Below, piece after piece: positions 53,291 through 64,000 of a DNA stretch of 64,000 nt; the first letter of the stretch is position 1; each line of letters begins with the position of its first letter. The notes under the pieces are model-generated. The model worked only from the letters and a program-made list of their open reading frames with translations. It ran no database searches and was not told the origin of the DNA. This stretch comes from Pogostemon cablin (Eukaryota; Streptophyta; Magnoliopsida; Lamiales; Lamiaceae), in contig CM043013.1 of the NCBI GenBank assembly GCA_023678885.1, positions 15,160,791 to 15,224,790 of the forward strand, given 5' to 3'. Made by a program: the position numbers and the translations under genes.

Positions 53291-53739
53291 TAAGTGACTC
53301 GAAGGGAAATACTTCCAACAAAAATACACCACTTTCGCAATGTTCTACTTCATTAATTTCATAAATAACATTTGAAGGAGATTCACACACTCTGCATATT
53401 TTCATTCTTGCTAAGCAATAAAATTAACTGGGGGTTGTATTCTTGCTAAAAATTCACAATATTTGAAGTACTTCGGTTTCGAAATAGTATAACATTAGAA
53501 GTAGACTTCAAATTCAGGAGATAAATCAATGCTACTTATTACAGTGCTATAAATCAATATTACTTATTACTCGGTGCGATTCTTGAAAGAAACTTAACAA
53601 TTTTCAAGCCTTTATTCCCTTAGCAACCTTCACATGGGAAGCACCACCAACATAAACAAACAGACAATTAATTTTTCCTCAAAAGCATAGAAAATTCATG
53701 CCATTTCGACAACATAGGATACCTGGTATATTGGACAGA

Positions 53740-53935
53740 TCTGTGCCTCTCAATTATTTGGGTCTACCATTTGTGGCCTCCTTCTCAAAGATTATTTTCA
53801 GGAAGCAGTAATACACACATCGGGTGTAAATTTGCAGTGATTTTGAAATGGTCTGGTTCTTTGGTCGAACAGATTCATCAAGCTATGCATAATTTTTTTT
53901 GGTGTGGTTGCATTTCAACGCATTATTTCTTTTCC
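53740..53935 (+). pseudogene. Possible LINE reverse transcriptase scrap
   Basis: The plus strand reads PLNYLGLPFVASFSKIIFRK, two stops, and QIHQAMHNFFWCGC, which resembles the C-terminal part of plant L1-type reverse transcriptase (YLGLP...F.W.G). It is too short and broken for certainty. Confidence 0.3.
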
Positions 53936-54431
53936 TATTCTAATAATTTTAATTTAATTTTGAATTAAGGAAAATGAATTACCTCGAATCAGACGCAAGG
54001 CTGGGCTGGGAACCGGAGAAGTCGAGAGACGACGGTCGACGAGGAAGGAAAACAGAACGGGGAGGAATCAGCCGACAACAATGAATATTAAATACCCATT
54101 AATGTTTGAGTCTGTACGTCTAATGAGTTTGGCTATGAAAATCGTAAGAGAGAAAGGGATGTAATTAGGGTTTTGGAATTGATGAAGCAATCAGACCTAT
54201 TTTGGGAAATTTGATCTTTAGTACGCATTCACTGTACCCATCGTATTGTTAATACCACGTCCAACGTCGTATTATTAATGTTGAAGGCAACAGTGCCAAT
54301 CCATGCCAATCCACTGAACATGATACATATTAATGGGCCCCTTCAAATAATATTGTGTCCTACCAAATAATGTATTACGTCATATTAATAGTACGGGGAA
54401 CCTATATTATGCCCTACCAAACGAAGGGTTA

Positions 54432-54927
54432 GAGTTATTATTTTTAGAAGTTCTAGTTGAATAATAATATCAAATCGAATTGTTGAATATATATAAAAGT
54501 TAAAAGGGGAAAAAATTTAAAAGAGTAAAATATTATGATTTGTATATCATGAAAATAATGTGGCACTACTAACTGCACAGTTTGCTTACATTTATTAAAC
54601 TAGAAGATAACCCGCGTAATATGCGGTGTAATTGAGTTCTTACTTTTTTATAAATATATATTATTAATTTAATATAATAAAATTAAATATTTGAATTGTG
54701 TTTAATGAAAATTTTCCTTCCTTTCCTCAAAATAAATACACATAATTAGTGATATGAAATTTTTTAAAAAAAAAGGCTTTTGGCATAACGATTTAAGAAA
54801 AGATATAATTGACTTTAATTACATGATTACATTTTTTTAATAGTACAATGCTACTGCAAGAGTGTTGGTACTGTCTATTATTTTTATTTTCTGGATGTCC
54901 AAATTTTTTGGGGATGGACAAAAAAAA
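54432..54927. other. AT-rich intergenic stretch
   Basis: Nothing coding is seen. A phrase AACCCGCGTAATATGCGGTG at about 54609-54628 is a small palindromic motif of the kind found at the edges of plant repeats. Confidence 0.4.
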
Positions 54928-55190
54928 GTGTGCAAGTATTTTTAGACGGAAGGAGTATCTTTTATTTAAAAGTAATTATTCAAAATTACTGAGAATAGAT
55001 ATAATATAAATTTACAATTTTTATAATAATTTGATATTAGGGCGTATTGGAAAAAAAAAGTGTACAGATATTTTGAGACTGAATGAGTATCTTTTATTTA
55101 AAAGTAATTATTAAATATTACTAAGAACAAATATAATGCAAATTTACAATCTTTATAATAACTTTATATTAGGGTTTAAAATAATTAGAA
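54928..55190. repeat. Imperfect 132-bp tandem duplication
   Basis: Two units start at GTGTGCAAGTATTTTTAGAC (54928) and GTGTACAGATATTTTGAGAC (55060). Both contain GAGTATCTTTTATTTAAAAG and TAATTATT. The first part resembles a Stowaway end (GACGGAAGGAGTATC), so the unit may derive from a MITE. Confidence 0.65.
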
Positions 55191-57782
55191 TTATTCGGTA
55201 TAAGTTTTATTAAGAAACTTTATGTGCATATATGATGTAAAGTAGCTATTCTTAATATTGTGATTAAATCATTCGACTTACAAAATTTAAATTAAAAAAA
55301 AAGTTAATGTACTCCAGGGTCATGAAGGAATGAGATGGAACATGAGGAAGAAGAGCACTACTATATATAACCGCCATTTGCAATAATCTACTGGTGCAAT
55401 CAAATTGAAAGCATTATATATTAATGTGAACTGGAACTCTATTAAATTTTTTATTCATGACCAAAAAACATTTAATTGTGCAAAGTTATCGATCCCTCCA
55501 GACAGTAAAATATCAGGCACATATTGAAGCCTTATAAAAATTAATATTCTCCTTGTAATATATTTTTGGTACAGAATAAGTTAATACTGTGCAAGTAATA
55601 CAATGATTAAATACGATATGTATATATTCACATGTGGATATGGGTGTGGGTCTCTGTACTAAGGAAATGTGAAAGTAGGAAGTAGCTAAGTTATTAACAA
55701 TTTTCCAAAAGAAAGAACGAAGGAATATCCAAGCTCCATTTGTAAGGTAGTCAATAGCCTCATTCATGTAGTCCTGATAGATTTCACCTTCCCTTTTCAT
55801 AGAAATACTTTCCCTACAATATTTACACTTGATAAGAGACAACTACATCTATGATCTATACCGACATAAATTAAGCATAATCAAGAAAACTAATCTTCAT
55901 AAAAAAATGTACTTAAACTTTAAAGTTAAATAAGATTAAAGATGCAACTATAGGAAACATCATAAATTAAGAATATTTCCCAACTAAGTAGTTTAATGAT
56001 AAAGATTACCTAGAAGAAATTGGCATATGAAATGATAACATGACTTGAGAAATATATATGCATCAGATATAAACTATCTATTTTCACAAACTAAAATATA
56101 CAAAAAATCAGAAAAGATAACCATAATTCAGACCTGCATTGACTCATTGTGATTTAGCCCATATTTCACAATGAATGCCCATTGCCGTTATCTTTCGTCA
56201 ATCTTGCATTATCATGAAGCAGCTTTCTGTTCATAACAACCAGCACATTGTTTATACAGATGTCACAGGGTATACCTGTGATTAGACCATGAGCTTAAAT
56301 ACTGAAAATCTGGCATGTGTAATTGCCTGCAGATGAAATGAATAAAATAAAACTGAGATACATAACCGTGGTTGAAATTGACTGAACTTATAAGATACTA
56401 AAAGAACACTGAAATTTTAGATTTATAAAAAGCGAAAGAAGCTATTTTGGATTTGTACATTCTGCAATACCCCAAATCAAATGCACAGTTTGATCTCATT
56501 GCGGCCAGATGCCCGAATCTTGTTGCAATTATTAATATAATAATATATATGCATAATGTGTTAATCGAAATGTGTTTAATGAGGAGTCATTTTCGGCATA
56601 TGTGGATAGGAGAAGCACCAATATAATGGATTGTGTGTTGCCACAACCTCTCAAATTTGCACACTTGCATTGGCAGCTGACACTATCCATGGATTCCAAA
56701 GCAAGAAATACTGGTTTTCGGAAAATTCTACTCGCTCAACACCACTTCATTGAAATTTTTAGTCATAGCTACAAAGCTGCAAGTGGAAGTTACAACTCGA
56801 ATGTACGCAATCATTGATTGACTTGGCGGTATGTAGCCTTGCATTCATGTTAACCATCTTATAATTTGAAGAATACATTCAAGTACAATGGAATAATAAA
56901 CTTAAAAATTTTCAAATCGTATACATTGACACAGGAGAGTGCAACCGTGAGATAAAGGTGAGAGTGATACATGGTTTAAATAGTGGCCCTAAGCTGTTAA
57001 CTCTCTAGCAGTGATGATTTCTCGCATCATCTTCTTAAATTTGGGTGACACTGTTCAATTAGTAATAATGTAAGATATTGATAGAGATGATCGTCATATT
57101 AGATTTAGATGCCTTCCATAAAGTAGTGAATCTTAGGTCCCGTAATTAATTATAATATCTCCTAATATAACATCAACCTACATTCAGAAAATGTATTTCC
57201 AAATAGTAAATGAAATCTGGAGTTTAATTTTGTGAAGGGCATAAAAAAACTATCAAATCCTTTTTCCTCAGATTTTTTAAAGGAAATTATTAGTAGAAAT
57301 GAAGTAAGCTTAAATCATACAGCAATCAAGATGGATGGGGATGCGAAATAATTCTCTTATGATTAAACTGTATTAATATCTAAATATGCTTGATGATTGT
57401 TTTAAGTAAGTTTACCAAATCAATCCAAAAGTAGTATCAACGCACATATTTAACATGATGTGCGACTCTTAAGATGAAAACAAAATAAAAACCTTTGGTT
57501 TTGTGATATACATTAGAGAAGAAAAAAATTTCTTACCTAATGTAAGCTGCAAACATTTCATCATAGCCTGCCTTCTAAATTCCAAAGAAAACTCAAAATG
57601 AAGGATCATAGGTTGAGAAAAACTCAAAACAAAAAAATATAGGGTGAGATCAGCGATGCTGCTTCAGAGGCAGAATCCCTTGATATAATTAAAGAACAAA
57701 ACCTTAACAGATTTAATAATTTTAAAAAATAAAAAAATAATAAAAAAAACTAAACAAACTAAGTAAGATTTGGTGCAGAAAT
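55191..57782. other. AT-rich DNA without recognisable genes
   Basis: The longest open frames (55513-55842 on the minus strand, 56572-56817 on the plus strand) have no domain I recognise and lack clear splice context. Composition is uniform and AT-rich. It may be host intergenic DNA or degraded repeats. Confidence 0.4.
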
Positions 57783-59102
57783 CACTACAAGAAAAAGATG
57801 ATTTAGCTGCAAATATTTCGTCGCTAAAGTAGTGTATTTCATCGCTAATTCATTTTAGCGATGGAATTTTTTGTCTCTAAATTTGGTGAAAATATGACCG
57901 TCGCAATTCATTTAGCGGCGAATTAAAAATTTCCCCGCTAAATTTTACCACAAATTGATTTATTTAGTAGCAAATATTTAGTGACAATAATTATGAATTT
58001 TATCGCAAATATTTGCTACAAAAATTTATTATGTCATCGCAAAAAAATAACGACAAACTTTTTTATTTCATCGCCAGAATTTGCTATGAATAGTTTTACA
58101 AAGTCGCTAAAATTTAACCCCTAAAATTGAATGTTGGCTATAAAAATTTGCTGCAAATTTAATATATTTCACCACAAATATTTTAATATGAAATTTCAGC
58201 TATTGCTTCAAATATTTGCAACGAATCTTTTATTTTCATTGCAATTTTTTTTCCAACGAAGTTACTTTGTTTGCCACTAAATGCCAATAATATCTTTTTT
58301 ATTATTTTAAAACTGATAAATACATTTCATTTCTTGCGTATAGAAATAATCACTTAAATTAACTCATAGTAAAAACAAAATGTTTAACTCATTCAAAATA
58401 TTCAAAAGTCAAAAAGTTTCCAGATGATGTTAAATACTATATTATACAATGAAACAATAAAATTAAAAGGAAGGTCTTAATCTAAAGCTAAAAAGAAACC
58501 AAGGAAATCCGGAAGTTTTTCATTTATTTGAAACCAAGAAAAATAAAAGTTCAGCCACAATTTCTTCTTTCTCACGTCGCTTGACTTCCTTTCCCACCTC
58601 ATCATTTAATCGTTCTTTTTCCTACATAGAAAATAAAACAAAATTAATGCTTTTGGACCTCTTAGAATGAAGGATTAACGAAATCGCTAGGCTAGAACTT
58701 CGAGAAAAACCACAAGTGAAAACATAAAAAAAAAACCACAAGAATAGAGACTGAAATAAAAATAATATAAAATTTGCTTATCATATACAGTATACATATA
58801 TGTTCAAGCAATTTAAATAGAGGAAGAAAGATCATAATCATGACAAATCATAATAACCTATCTTGCAATTTGCAGAAGCTCATCTCGCTTTTCCATAATC
58901 ATGATAAATACACTGTTCTGTTACATTTAGAAATTAGCAGCTTAGATATCAACGGAAAAGAAGTCTTGAGCAAAATAAATGTAGATGAATTTTCCAAAAA
59001 AATTAAGTTGTTTAATGAAGATACCTGCTAGGAAGAGCAGCATACGCTATCTGCGTACCACCCAAGAATCCTTAAGAAGCAGATATATGTCCGATACGTG
59101 CA
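57783..59102. mobile_element. CACTA (En/Spm) element end, interrupted by element D
   Basis: CACTACAAGAAAAA at 57783 is the canonical plant CACTA terminus. It is followed over about 480 bases by subterminal repeats of the type TTTAGCGACGAA / TTCGTCGCTAAA and GCAAATATTT in both orientations. Interior DNA (58300-59102) has no intact ORF; a minus-strand stretch near 58560-58620 reads EKERLNDEVGKEVKRREKEE, coiled-coil-like as at the end of some CACTA proteins. The other terminus is not in the window because the Athila derivative D starts at 59103. Confidence 0.72.
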
Positions 59103-61013
59103 TGATGCGCGTTTTCTTTGCACGCAAAATTAATCCCCAAGTATTAAGGATATTAATTGCAGCTTAAGCAAGCGACCAAGTGAATATCGAACCCAAAGGA
59201 CGGCGTATTATCAATTTAATTATTATCTAAATTAATTAAGACAAGTTGGCAATTTAGTTTGAGGTTTAGAATGATTAAACTAATAAACAAATAATTAAAA
59301 TAACAAATAAAATAAAGTACCACTTGAAGAATACGAAAGTGGATCAAGTAGGAGAATAGGTAGCTCTAGGATAATCCAGTTTTACTCATTAACTTCCCTT
59401 CCATGTGTCGATGTCCGACTCTGCCTTGTGGAATATGGACGCATCACTAAACCATGCATATCTACTCTATAGACACAAGTAAACATGCGTGTAACACATG
59501 TGAATAACCTCGGAGCAAGAGATATAATTCACCCCCCTTTCTAGGTATTATCAGTATCAATTATTTCCCCCTAGGATTGGTACTCTAACCCGATATGATC
59601 TCCCTTTATAGGTACTATGAAATTATCTTCTTTATCCTACTTGTTAACCCGAATTCAATTCAATTAATAAGTATTCATATATGATAGTTCTAATAAGACT
59701 TCGGAATCCCTTCACTTAGAATTATAACATAAAACCCTGCTCAACAATGAACGCACTCAACCAATAACCATGTTATGTATTCAGACTCTACACAACGATT
59801 ATCGATGCACAAAATGACTATGAGTATGGATTAATAAAGCACAATCATATATAAACTATATCCACAAGTAGTGTTGTACGGAGTGTATACACGGAAGTTC
59901 AATTAACTAGATAAAACCTTCACAACCCTAGTTCTACCAAAAAGGCTCTAGCCCATGGTGTTGTAGGAAACACACATGGTGTTGGATAGATCTTACCCGG
60001 ATGTCTGGAAAATACAAGATAAATTAGGAAACGAATAAACCCTAGATGTGGCGTCATCGCGTCCTTCTCGCTCTTGAATCCTCCTCTTGGTTCTCCTCTT
60101 GATTCCACAAATGAATCTTCAAAGTGATGGATGGATGGAGAAAAGGATGACGGTTGGGGGGTGATCCCCCTTTGTGGGGTGTTGTATGTTGTGTTGTTTT
60201 CCCCCTTGATTGGACGTCTTTCTTGACTGCATGAGCCTCCTTTTATACTTGTAATCACGTCTCTAGGGCATGGAATGAGCTTTTCAAGTGATCCCACGCA
60301 TTTTGGCCTCGAAAATACGGATTTGGTAAGTTCCCAAAGCGTGGTTCGACCTCCCAAACAGGTCGAACCAACCCCTACAGGTCGAACCAAACATGTTGTG
60401 GTCGAACCAGCTATTTTTCCGTTGGGTTCGACCTCGGTTTGACCTGAAGCAGGTCGAATCGATTTGCGCAGGCTCACCGTTTCGCGTATAACTTTCACAT
60501 CCAACCTCTAAATTAAGTGATTTTTATACTCACGCGATCCTCTCTTCCTGGGCTTTCTATCAATATAAAGAAATTATAATAACTCTAAGAATTGAATATG
60601 TAACAGGCCATGGAATGTAGCACTGCAATTCTATTCGGCACAGCTCGCGCGGCGTCACCACTTTGCTCATAACTTCCTCGTTCGGACTTCAATGATGGTA
60701 TTCTTTACGCCAAAACGACCCTCTCTTCAGTGGCTTTCCAACCATATATCACACCAATAGTTTCAAGCTCCATAAGAATACAGAATAATTATGAAATTTG
60801 GATGTGCGTTTTCAGCATTCTTGCACAAATTGCACATTTTCTCCAACTTTGCACTTTTCATCCTTTTTCCACCTAAAACACAACAAAACACCTCAAGTAC
60901 ACATAATTCTCACATATATCAAATATAAGACATTTGTGCTCATATAAGACTACAATATCAATCAAAAAGGTGTTAAATTGGATATTAAAACACGCTTATT
61001 TTCACTCTCATCA
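59103..61013 (-). repeat. 3' LTR of Athila derivative D
   Basis: On the minus strand the LTR starts TGATGAGAGTGAAAATAAG (compare TGATGAGTGTG in B) and ends CGCGCATCA at 59103. It is 1911 bp. U3 has words at 60343, 60361, 60380 and 60400 and near 60426-60460, and the TATA box is at 60240-60247. The R/U5 part aligns with element B (for example the CTATAGA and GTCGGAC blocks). The candidate duplication to its left is GTGCA; the partner is not visible. Confidence 0.85.
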
Positions 61014-62721
61014 AACCTCCAAACTTACCCATTGCTCGTCCCGAGGCAACAAAATAAAGATAAAGAGAAAGAGAGTATGAAAATTAGCGGGAAAACAAGG
61101 ACTATGATCAATACCCATTCAAAATACAATTGTCCTCAACTTAGGTCATGCAACTCTCATTATATGTAATAATCAATTCATAGCATACAAGTTAAGACAA
61201 TTACCACCAATTCAAATGCTCCATCAACATGTTCTCACGGGAAGTATATATATGATCTCTCACTCAAGTGTAAAATATGTACACTTATTGGTTAAAGTGT
61301 TTACGCTCAAATTCAATTCAAGTGCATGCGTAACCATAAGCTTGCCAAACGTCTCAAGCTCTTCACCACTAAAAGTATGATTCGACAATGGGATCAAAAA
61401 GGACTTTTCTTTTGAAAGTAATGTTGGCTCTTTGGTAAGGGTAGGAAACATATGGATAAAGTGACTCAATTAGTAGAGAATTAAAACTGGAGATCTTATG
61501 TACTGCAGATTTTTACACTTCAAGGCTATCCAACTCCATGCTCTTCTAATTTTCTTTTTTCTCCTTTCCTTCAAGCTCAACATACTTTTTCTTGTCTTCA
61601 AGCATATCCTTTTTCTCTCGAGGTACCAGTTTCGGGCATTACCTCACGCATCCTCCATAGGGTACTAGATTTAAACACTACCCTAGGATTTTTGATTCTA
61701 TGGAATACTAGATTTAAGCACTACTCCATGCTTCTCCTTAGATGCATTATCATAATCCATCACTATTAATTTTAACACCAATTTCATTCCTTCCCAAATT
61801 GTTATCAAGCACCATTAACATACTTTGACAGCATTTAATTCTCCACTAAATATAGGAATTTAAGGCTCAAATAGGATATCAAAGTGGCTATCTTCGTAGG
61901 TTGCCAAAGAAATAAGGATTTTAGGCTTAACGGGGCTAACTACGGATGAATAATTATTTGGTAGGGAATTATTTGGCTAAGTGACTCATAAATTCAAGGG
62001 ATGGCTTAAAATCATCTCCCATCATCTAACACACATGTAGTTTCAAGTAAGACAAGAGGCAAGTTCTAGAATACACACACAAGAACGATACTCACCATAA
62101 AAGAAAATATCATGTGATTATGTATCATGATCAACGAGGCTCAAAATCTCACATGGGTTTTTAACAAGTAACAAAGCACTTTTCATGGTAAGCAATATCC
62201 CATAAGTACACATAGAACTTCATATCACAATATAACTCAAGTACACTTCCTTCATCAATTTCAAGAGCATATGAATTCCAAGACAATTTAAAAATAAGCT
62301 CACATGGATCACCACCATAAACTCAATTCTTCCACTCCATGAATTAAAAGCACATATAAAAATTAGAAAAAGGAAACGAGGGCACCTGATTTTTCTTCAA
62401 CGTACGCACGAGCTCCTCGAGTCAAAGCCTCAATGTAGAACTCGTCTTGCCACCTAGTTACCTTTTTCTATCATCAAAGCTCAAACACACTTATCATCAC
62501 AGATTCATCAATAATAAAATAGGAGAACAATAAGAAAGAATTAATTGACTATGTAATCGACTCCCACACACTAGAAACACTACTGAATACTAGGCAAATT
62601 GCAAAAAATTGACACATCAAAATCGATTAAAGTTTCAACATACCGCAAAAAAATCATCTCCCCTAGCAAACATTACAAAGAAAATATTATATTCTTGGTG
62701 CTTCAATGAGGAAAGTACATC
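61014..62721 (-). other. 3' untranslated and remnant env region of element D
   Basis: Next to the LTR on the minus strand are a polypurine tract (GTAAGTTTGGAGGTT) and GTTGCCTCGGGACGAGCAA, both as in element B. GGTACC-type palindromic motifs lie at 61618-61740. Only a small coding trace remains, near 62380-62470 (RWQDEFYIEALTRGARAYVE). The long env-like ORF of element B is deleted. Confidence 0.7.
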
Positions 62722-62740
62722 ACACCCCCCAAACTTAGTA
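62722..62740 (-). other. Internal polypurine tract after pol (element D)
   Basis: The minus strand reads CTAAGTTTGGGGGGTGTGATG. It is almost identical to 19606-19626 in element B, within a conserved post-pol block of about 170 bp. Confidence 0.7.
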
Positions 62741-63038
62741 AAAACGTAAGTTGAAACTAAGTTTGCAAAGATGTAATTGCCGAATAATAAGCACCTTAAA
62801 TATAAAAATTTCTTACTCACACGAAAGAAATAAAGCAATAAACAGAAAGGCAAGCCCCCAATAGGCGCTCATGTTTAACGTCGGAGAGTCGCGACGGATT
62901 ACCGCTGTGTAGAATACTTGATCGGAGGACCGTCTTGTCGCATCCTCACCTTCAAATACTTTCTTTCTCTCTTCTTGTCTACACTCAACACCTCACCTTT
63001 CTTGGTACAAGTATATGATCATTGAAATTTCCTTCCTC

Positions 63039-63806
63039 TCATATCTGTCTAGACACCCCCTTGTCAACCTTCCACTTAAATTCAGAATCACATGTCTTAG
63101 AAAAATCAAGATTAAACAAGTTAGAAACCATATCAATGCTCTTGCACGATTGAGTCTCCATGGGCATCTTCATTGCATGATCAAGAGAGAAAACCACATC
63201 TTCATTATCCATCTGCAGTCTAAGCTTCTCCGCTCTCAACTTCTTTGCTCTTTCCCACTTCTTCTCCATTGTAAGCTCAGTATTCTGCTCATGTAATGGT
63301 ACTGGAGTAGCATCAGCATCATGCGGAATATTCGGCACAGCAACGGGCAACTTCTGGATGGGTTCGACCAGGGTTCCACCTGTGGAACAGGTCGAACCAG
63401 GCACGTACAGGTCGAACCTACCTTCTGGACAACGGCTCTTTTTTTGAATTTGAGGTTCGACCTGGGTTCGACCTGTTTGAGAGGTCGAACCAGGTACGTA
63501 ATGGTCGAACCTATCTCCTGGAAGACTGCTCTCTTTCTGCTCTTGAGGTTCGACTAGGGTTCGACCAGTGTTAGAGGTGGAACCACTGCCCCCTAGGTCA
63601 AACTGCCTCACTATATAGTTCATATCCTCCGGTTCGACCTGGGTTTGACCTGCTGGGTTGGTCGAACCATTACGGTCGTGGTCGAACCGTTGCTGCGACA
63701 AAACAGAGCACTCCGGATGAAGAGGTTCGACCATGGTTCGACCTGTATGCCAGGTCGAACCCTCTGGGTGTTGGTCGAACCGAGGATTTTTAAAAACAGA
63801 GTGCAC
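63039..63806 (-). pseudogene. Gag-protease linker fused to a protease fragment (element D)
   Basis: A 255-codon frame carries five units of the RFD...GST...GRT.VEP repeat (words on the minus strand between about 63780 and 63360), then HDADATPVPLHEQ and EKKWERAKKLRAEK. At that point the sequence jumps to LRLQMDNEDVVFSLDHAMKM, which in element B lies about 200 codons further on, after the protease active site. It ends within SKTCDSEFKWKVDKGVSRQI. So there are at least two deletions: the protease core, and everything from RT to integrase. The frame is nevertheless open across the repeats and the first junction. Confidence 0.82.
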
Positions 63807-63835
63807 TGCATGATGAGTTTCGACCTTGGTTCTGT
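63359..63835 (-). repeat. Five-unit GGTTCGACC array in element D
   Basis: One unit has plus-strand words at 63724, 63735, 63753 and 63773 (spacings 11, 18 and 20), the mirror image of the geometry in element B. The array is coding in the minus strand. It is cut at its right end by the insertion at 63833. Confidence 0.9.
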
Positions 63836-64000
63836 TGGATTGTATACTAAAAGTCTAGCTTTAGTATGAACAATGTCATAACAATATTTGAAATGAAAAT
63901 CATTGATCAAATGATTGCATCTTATAATTTATTTTATATGCATGATGCAATAGTCCATTTACTTTATACTGTAGATAATATGTTGGGCGACAACACGTAG
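63833..64000. mobile_element. Start of another LTR-type element inserted in element D
   Basis: Inside the last repeat unit, the expected GGTTCGACC is broken after GGTTC and followed by TGTTGGATTGTATACTAAAA, a TGTTG start typical of copia LTRs. The sequence beyond no longer matches Athila. The five bases GGTTC just before could be the target duplication. The rest of the element is outside the window. Confidence 0.55.

Larger units (their letters stand above)
52044..54428. mobile_element. PIF/Harbinger-like non-autonomous element carrying a gene fragment
   Basis: The termini are CCCTTCGTTTGGTAGGG at 52044 and its exact complement ending at 54428, flanked by TTA at 52041-52043 and 54429-54431. 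TTA/TAA duplications and CTTCGTTTGG-type ends are characteristic of PIF/Harbinger and Tourist elements. At 2.4 kb it is too long for a simple MITE, and no transposase is visible. It contains exons of a LETM1-like gene, so it fits the Pack-type (gene-capturing) class. Confidence 0.82.
59103..64000 (-). mobile_element. Athila derivative D, internally deleted, running off the right edge
   Basis: Reading right to left the element has a gag-protease linker remnant (63806-63039), a post-pol region with an internal polypurine tract (62722-62740), a shortened env region, a 3' polypurine tract (61014-61030) and a 3' LTR (61013-59103). It is closely related to element B in all non-coding parts. The RT, RNase H and integrase are missing, and only about 1.7 kb lies between the two polypurine tracts (4.2 kb in B). 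It is therefore non-autonomous. The 5' half is outside the window. Confidence 0.88.

Noticed and set aside
55513..55842. Minus-strand frame with EIYQDYM, reminiscent of the plant RDM1 protein
   Set aside because: Only about seven residues match, with no further conserved blocks, and the surrounding frame is low-complexity.
56572..56817. Plus-strand 81-codon frame as a possible exon
   Set aside because: No known domain, no good splice context, and length compatible with chance in AT-rich DNA.
59920..60504. 194-codon minus-strand frame inside the element D LTR
   Set aside because: It runs through the hairpin array and promoter of the LTR. The corresponding stretch of element B is not conserved as a frame, so it is probably fortuitous.

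Overview
This window is repeat-rich nuclear DNA from a flowering plant, most likely a eudicot. The evidence is Athila-type Ty3/gypsy elements primed by tRNA-Asp, a Tat/Retand-type element with two RNase H domains, a Tork-like Ty1/copia remnant, an endogenous plant pararetrovirus (Caulimoviridae), Stowaway, PIF/Harbinger and CACTA-type DNA transposons, and decayed pieces of plant genes (a UDP-glycosyltransferase and a LETM1-like gene). I see no intact host gene, rRNA gene, functional tRNA gene or CRISPR. The species cannot be told from the sequence.

Layout from left to right. 1-8280: minus-strand Athila element A, running off the left edge. 8518-8790: Stowaway MITE. 8886-31075: a decayed minus-strand pararetrovirus copy flanked by related sequences in inverted orientation. 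Athila element B (11601-25524, plus strand, LTRs and a 5-bp target duplication GTAGA) has split its RNase H region. 31076-35373: 5'-truncated copia element. 35590-36354: UGT pseudogene, minus strand. 37212-37590: GC-rich inverted/tandem repeat. 37622-50137: complete Retand-type element C (minus strand, duplication AAGAG) with two antisense extra genes. 50143-52043: AT-rich DNA with tRNA-like scraps and a perfect 61-bp tandem duplication. 52044-54428: PIF/Harbinger-like non-autonomous element (TSD TTA) carrying two spliced-type exons of a LETM1-like gene. 57783-59102: end of a CACTA element, interrupted by 59103-64000: minus-strand Athila derivative D with most of pol and env deleted. At 63833 D is itself interrupted by the start of another LTR-type element.

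The nesting gives a relative chronology: the pararetrovirus is older than Athila B, the CACTA element is older than Athila D, and D is older than the insertion at 63833. The two LTRs of B differ at roughly forty positions over 1.65 kb by eye, so B is fairly young. The LTRs of C are more diverged.

The most unusual signal is a modular array built from the 9-mer GGTTCGACC and its reverse complement GGTCGAACC, in the order word, word, complement, complement with spacings near 20/18/11. In elements B and D it occurs in U3 just upstream of the TATA box and in the gag-protease coding linker; B also has it in the leader of the env-like ORF. In the coding linker the same word is read in three codon phases and on both strands, giving the peptides FD, GST, GRT and VEP, with unit lengths that are multiples of three. 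Element A carries arrays with the same TTCGACC core in an A/T-rich setting (AAAAATTCGACC), again in U3 and after pol. I know of no described function for this.
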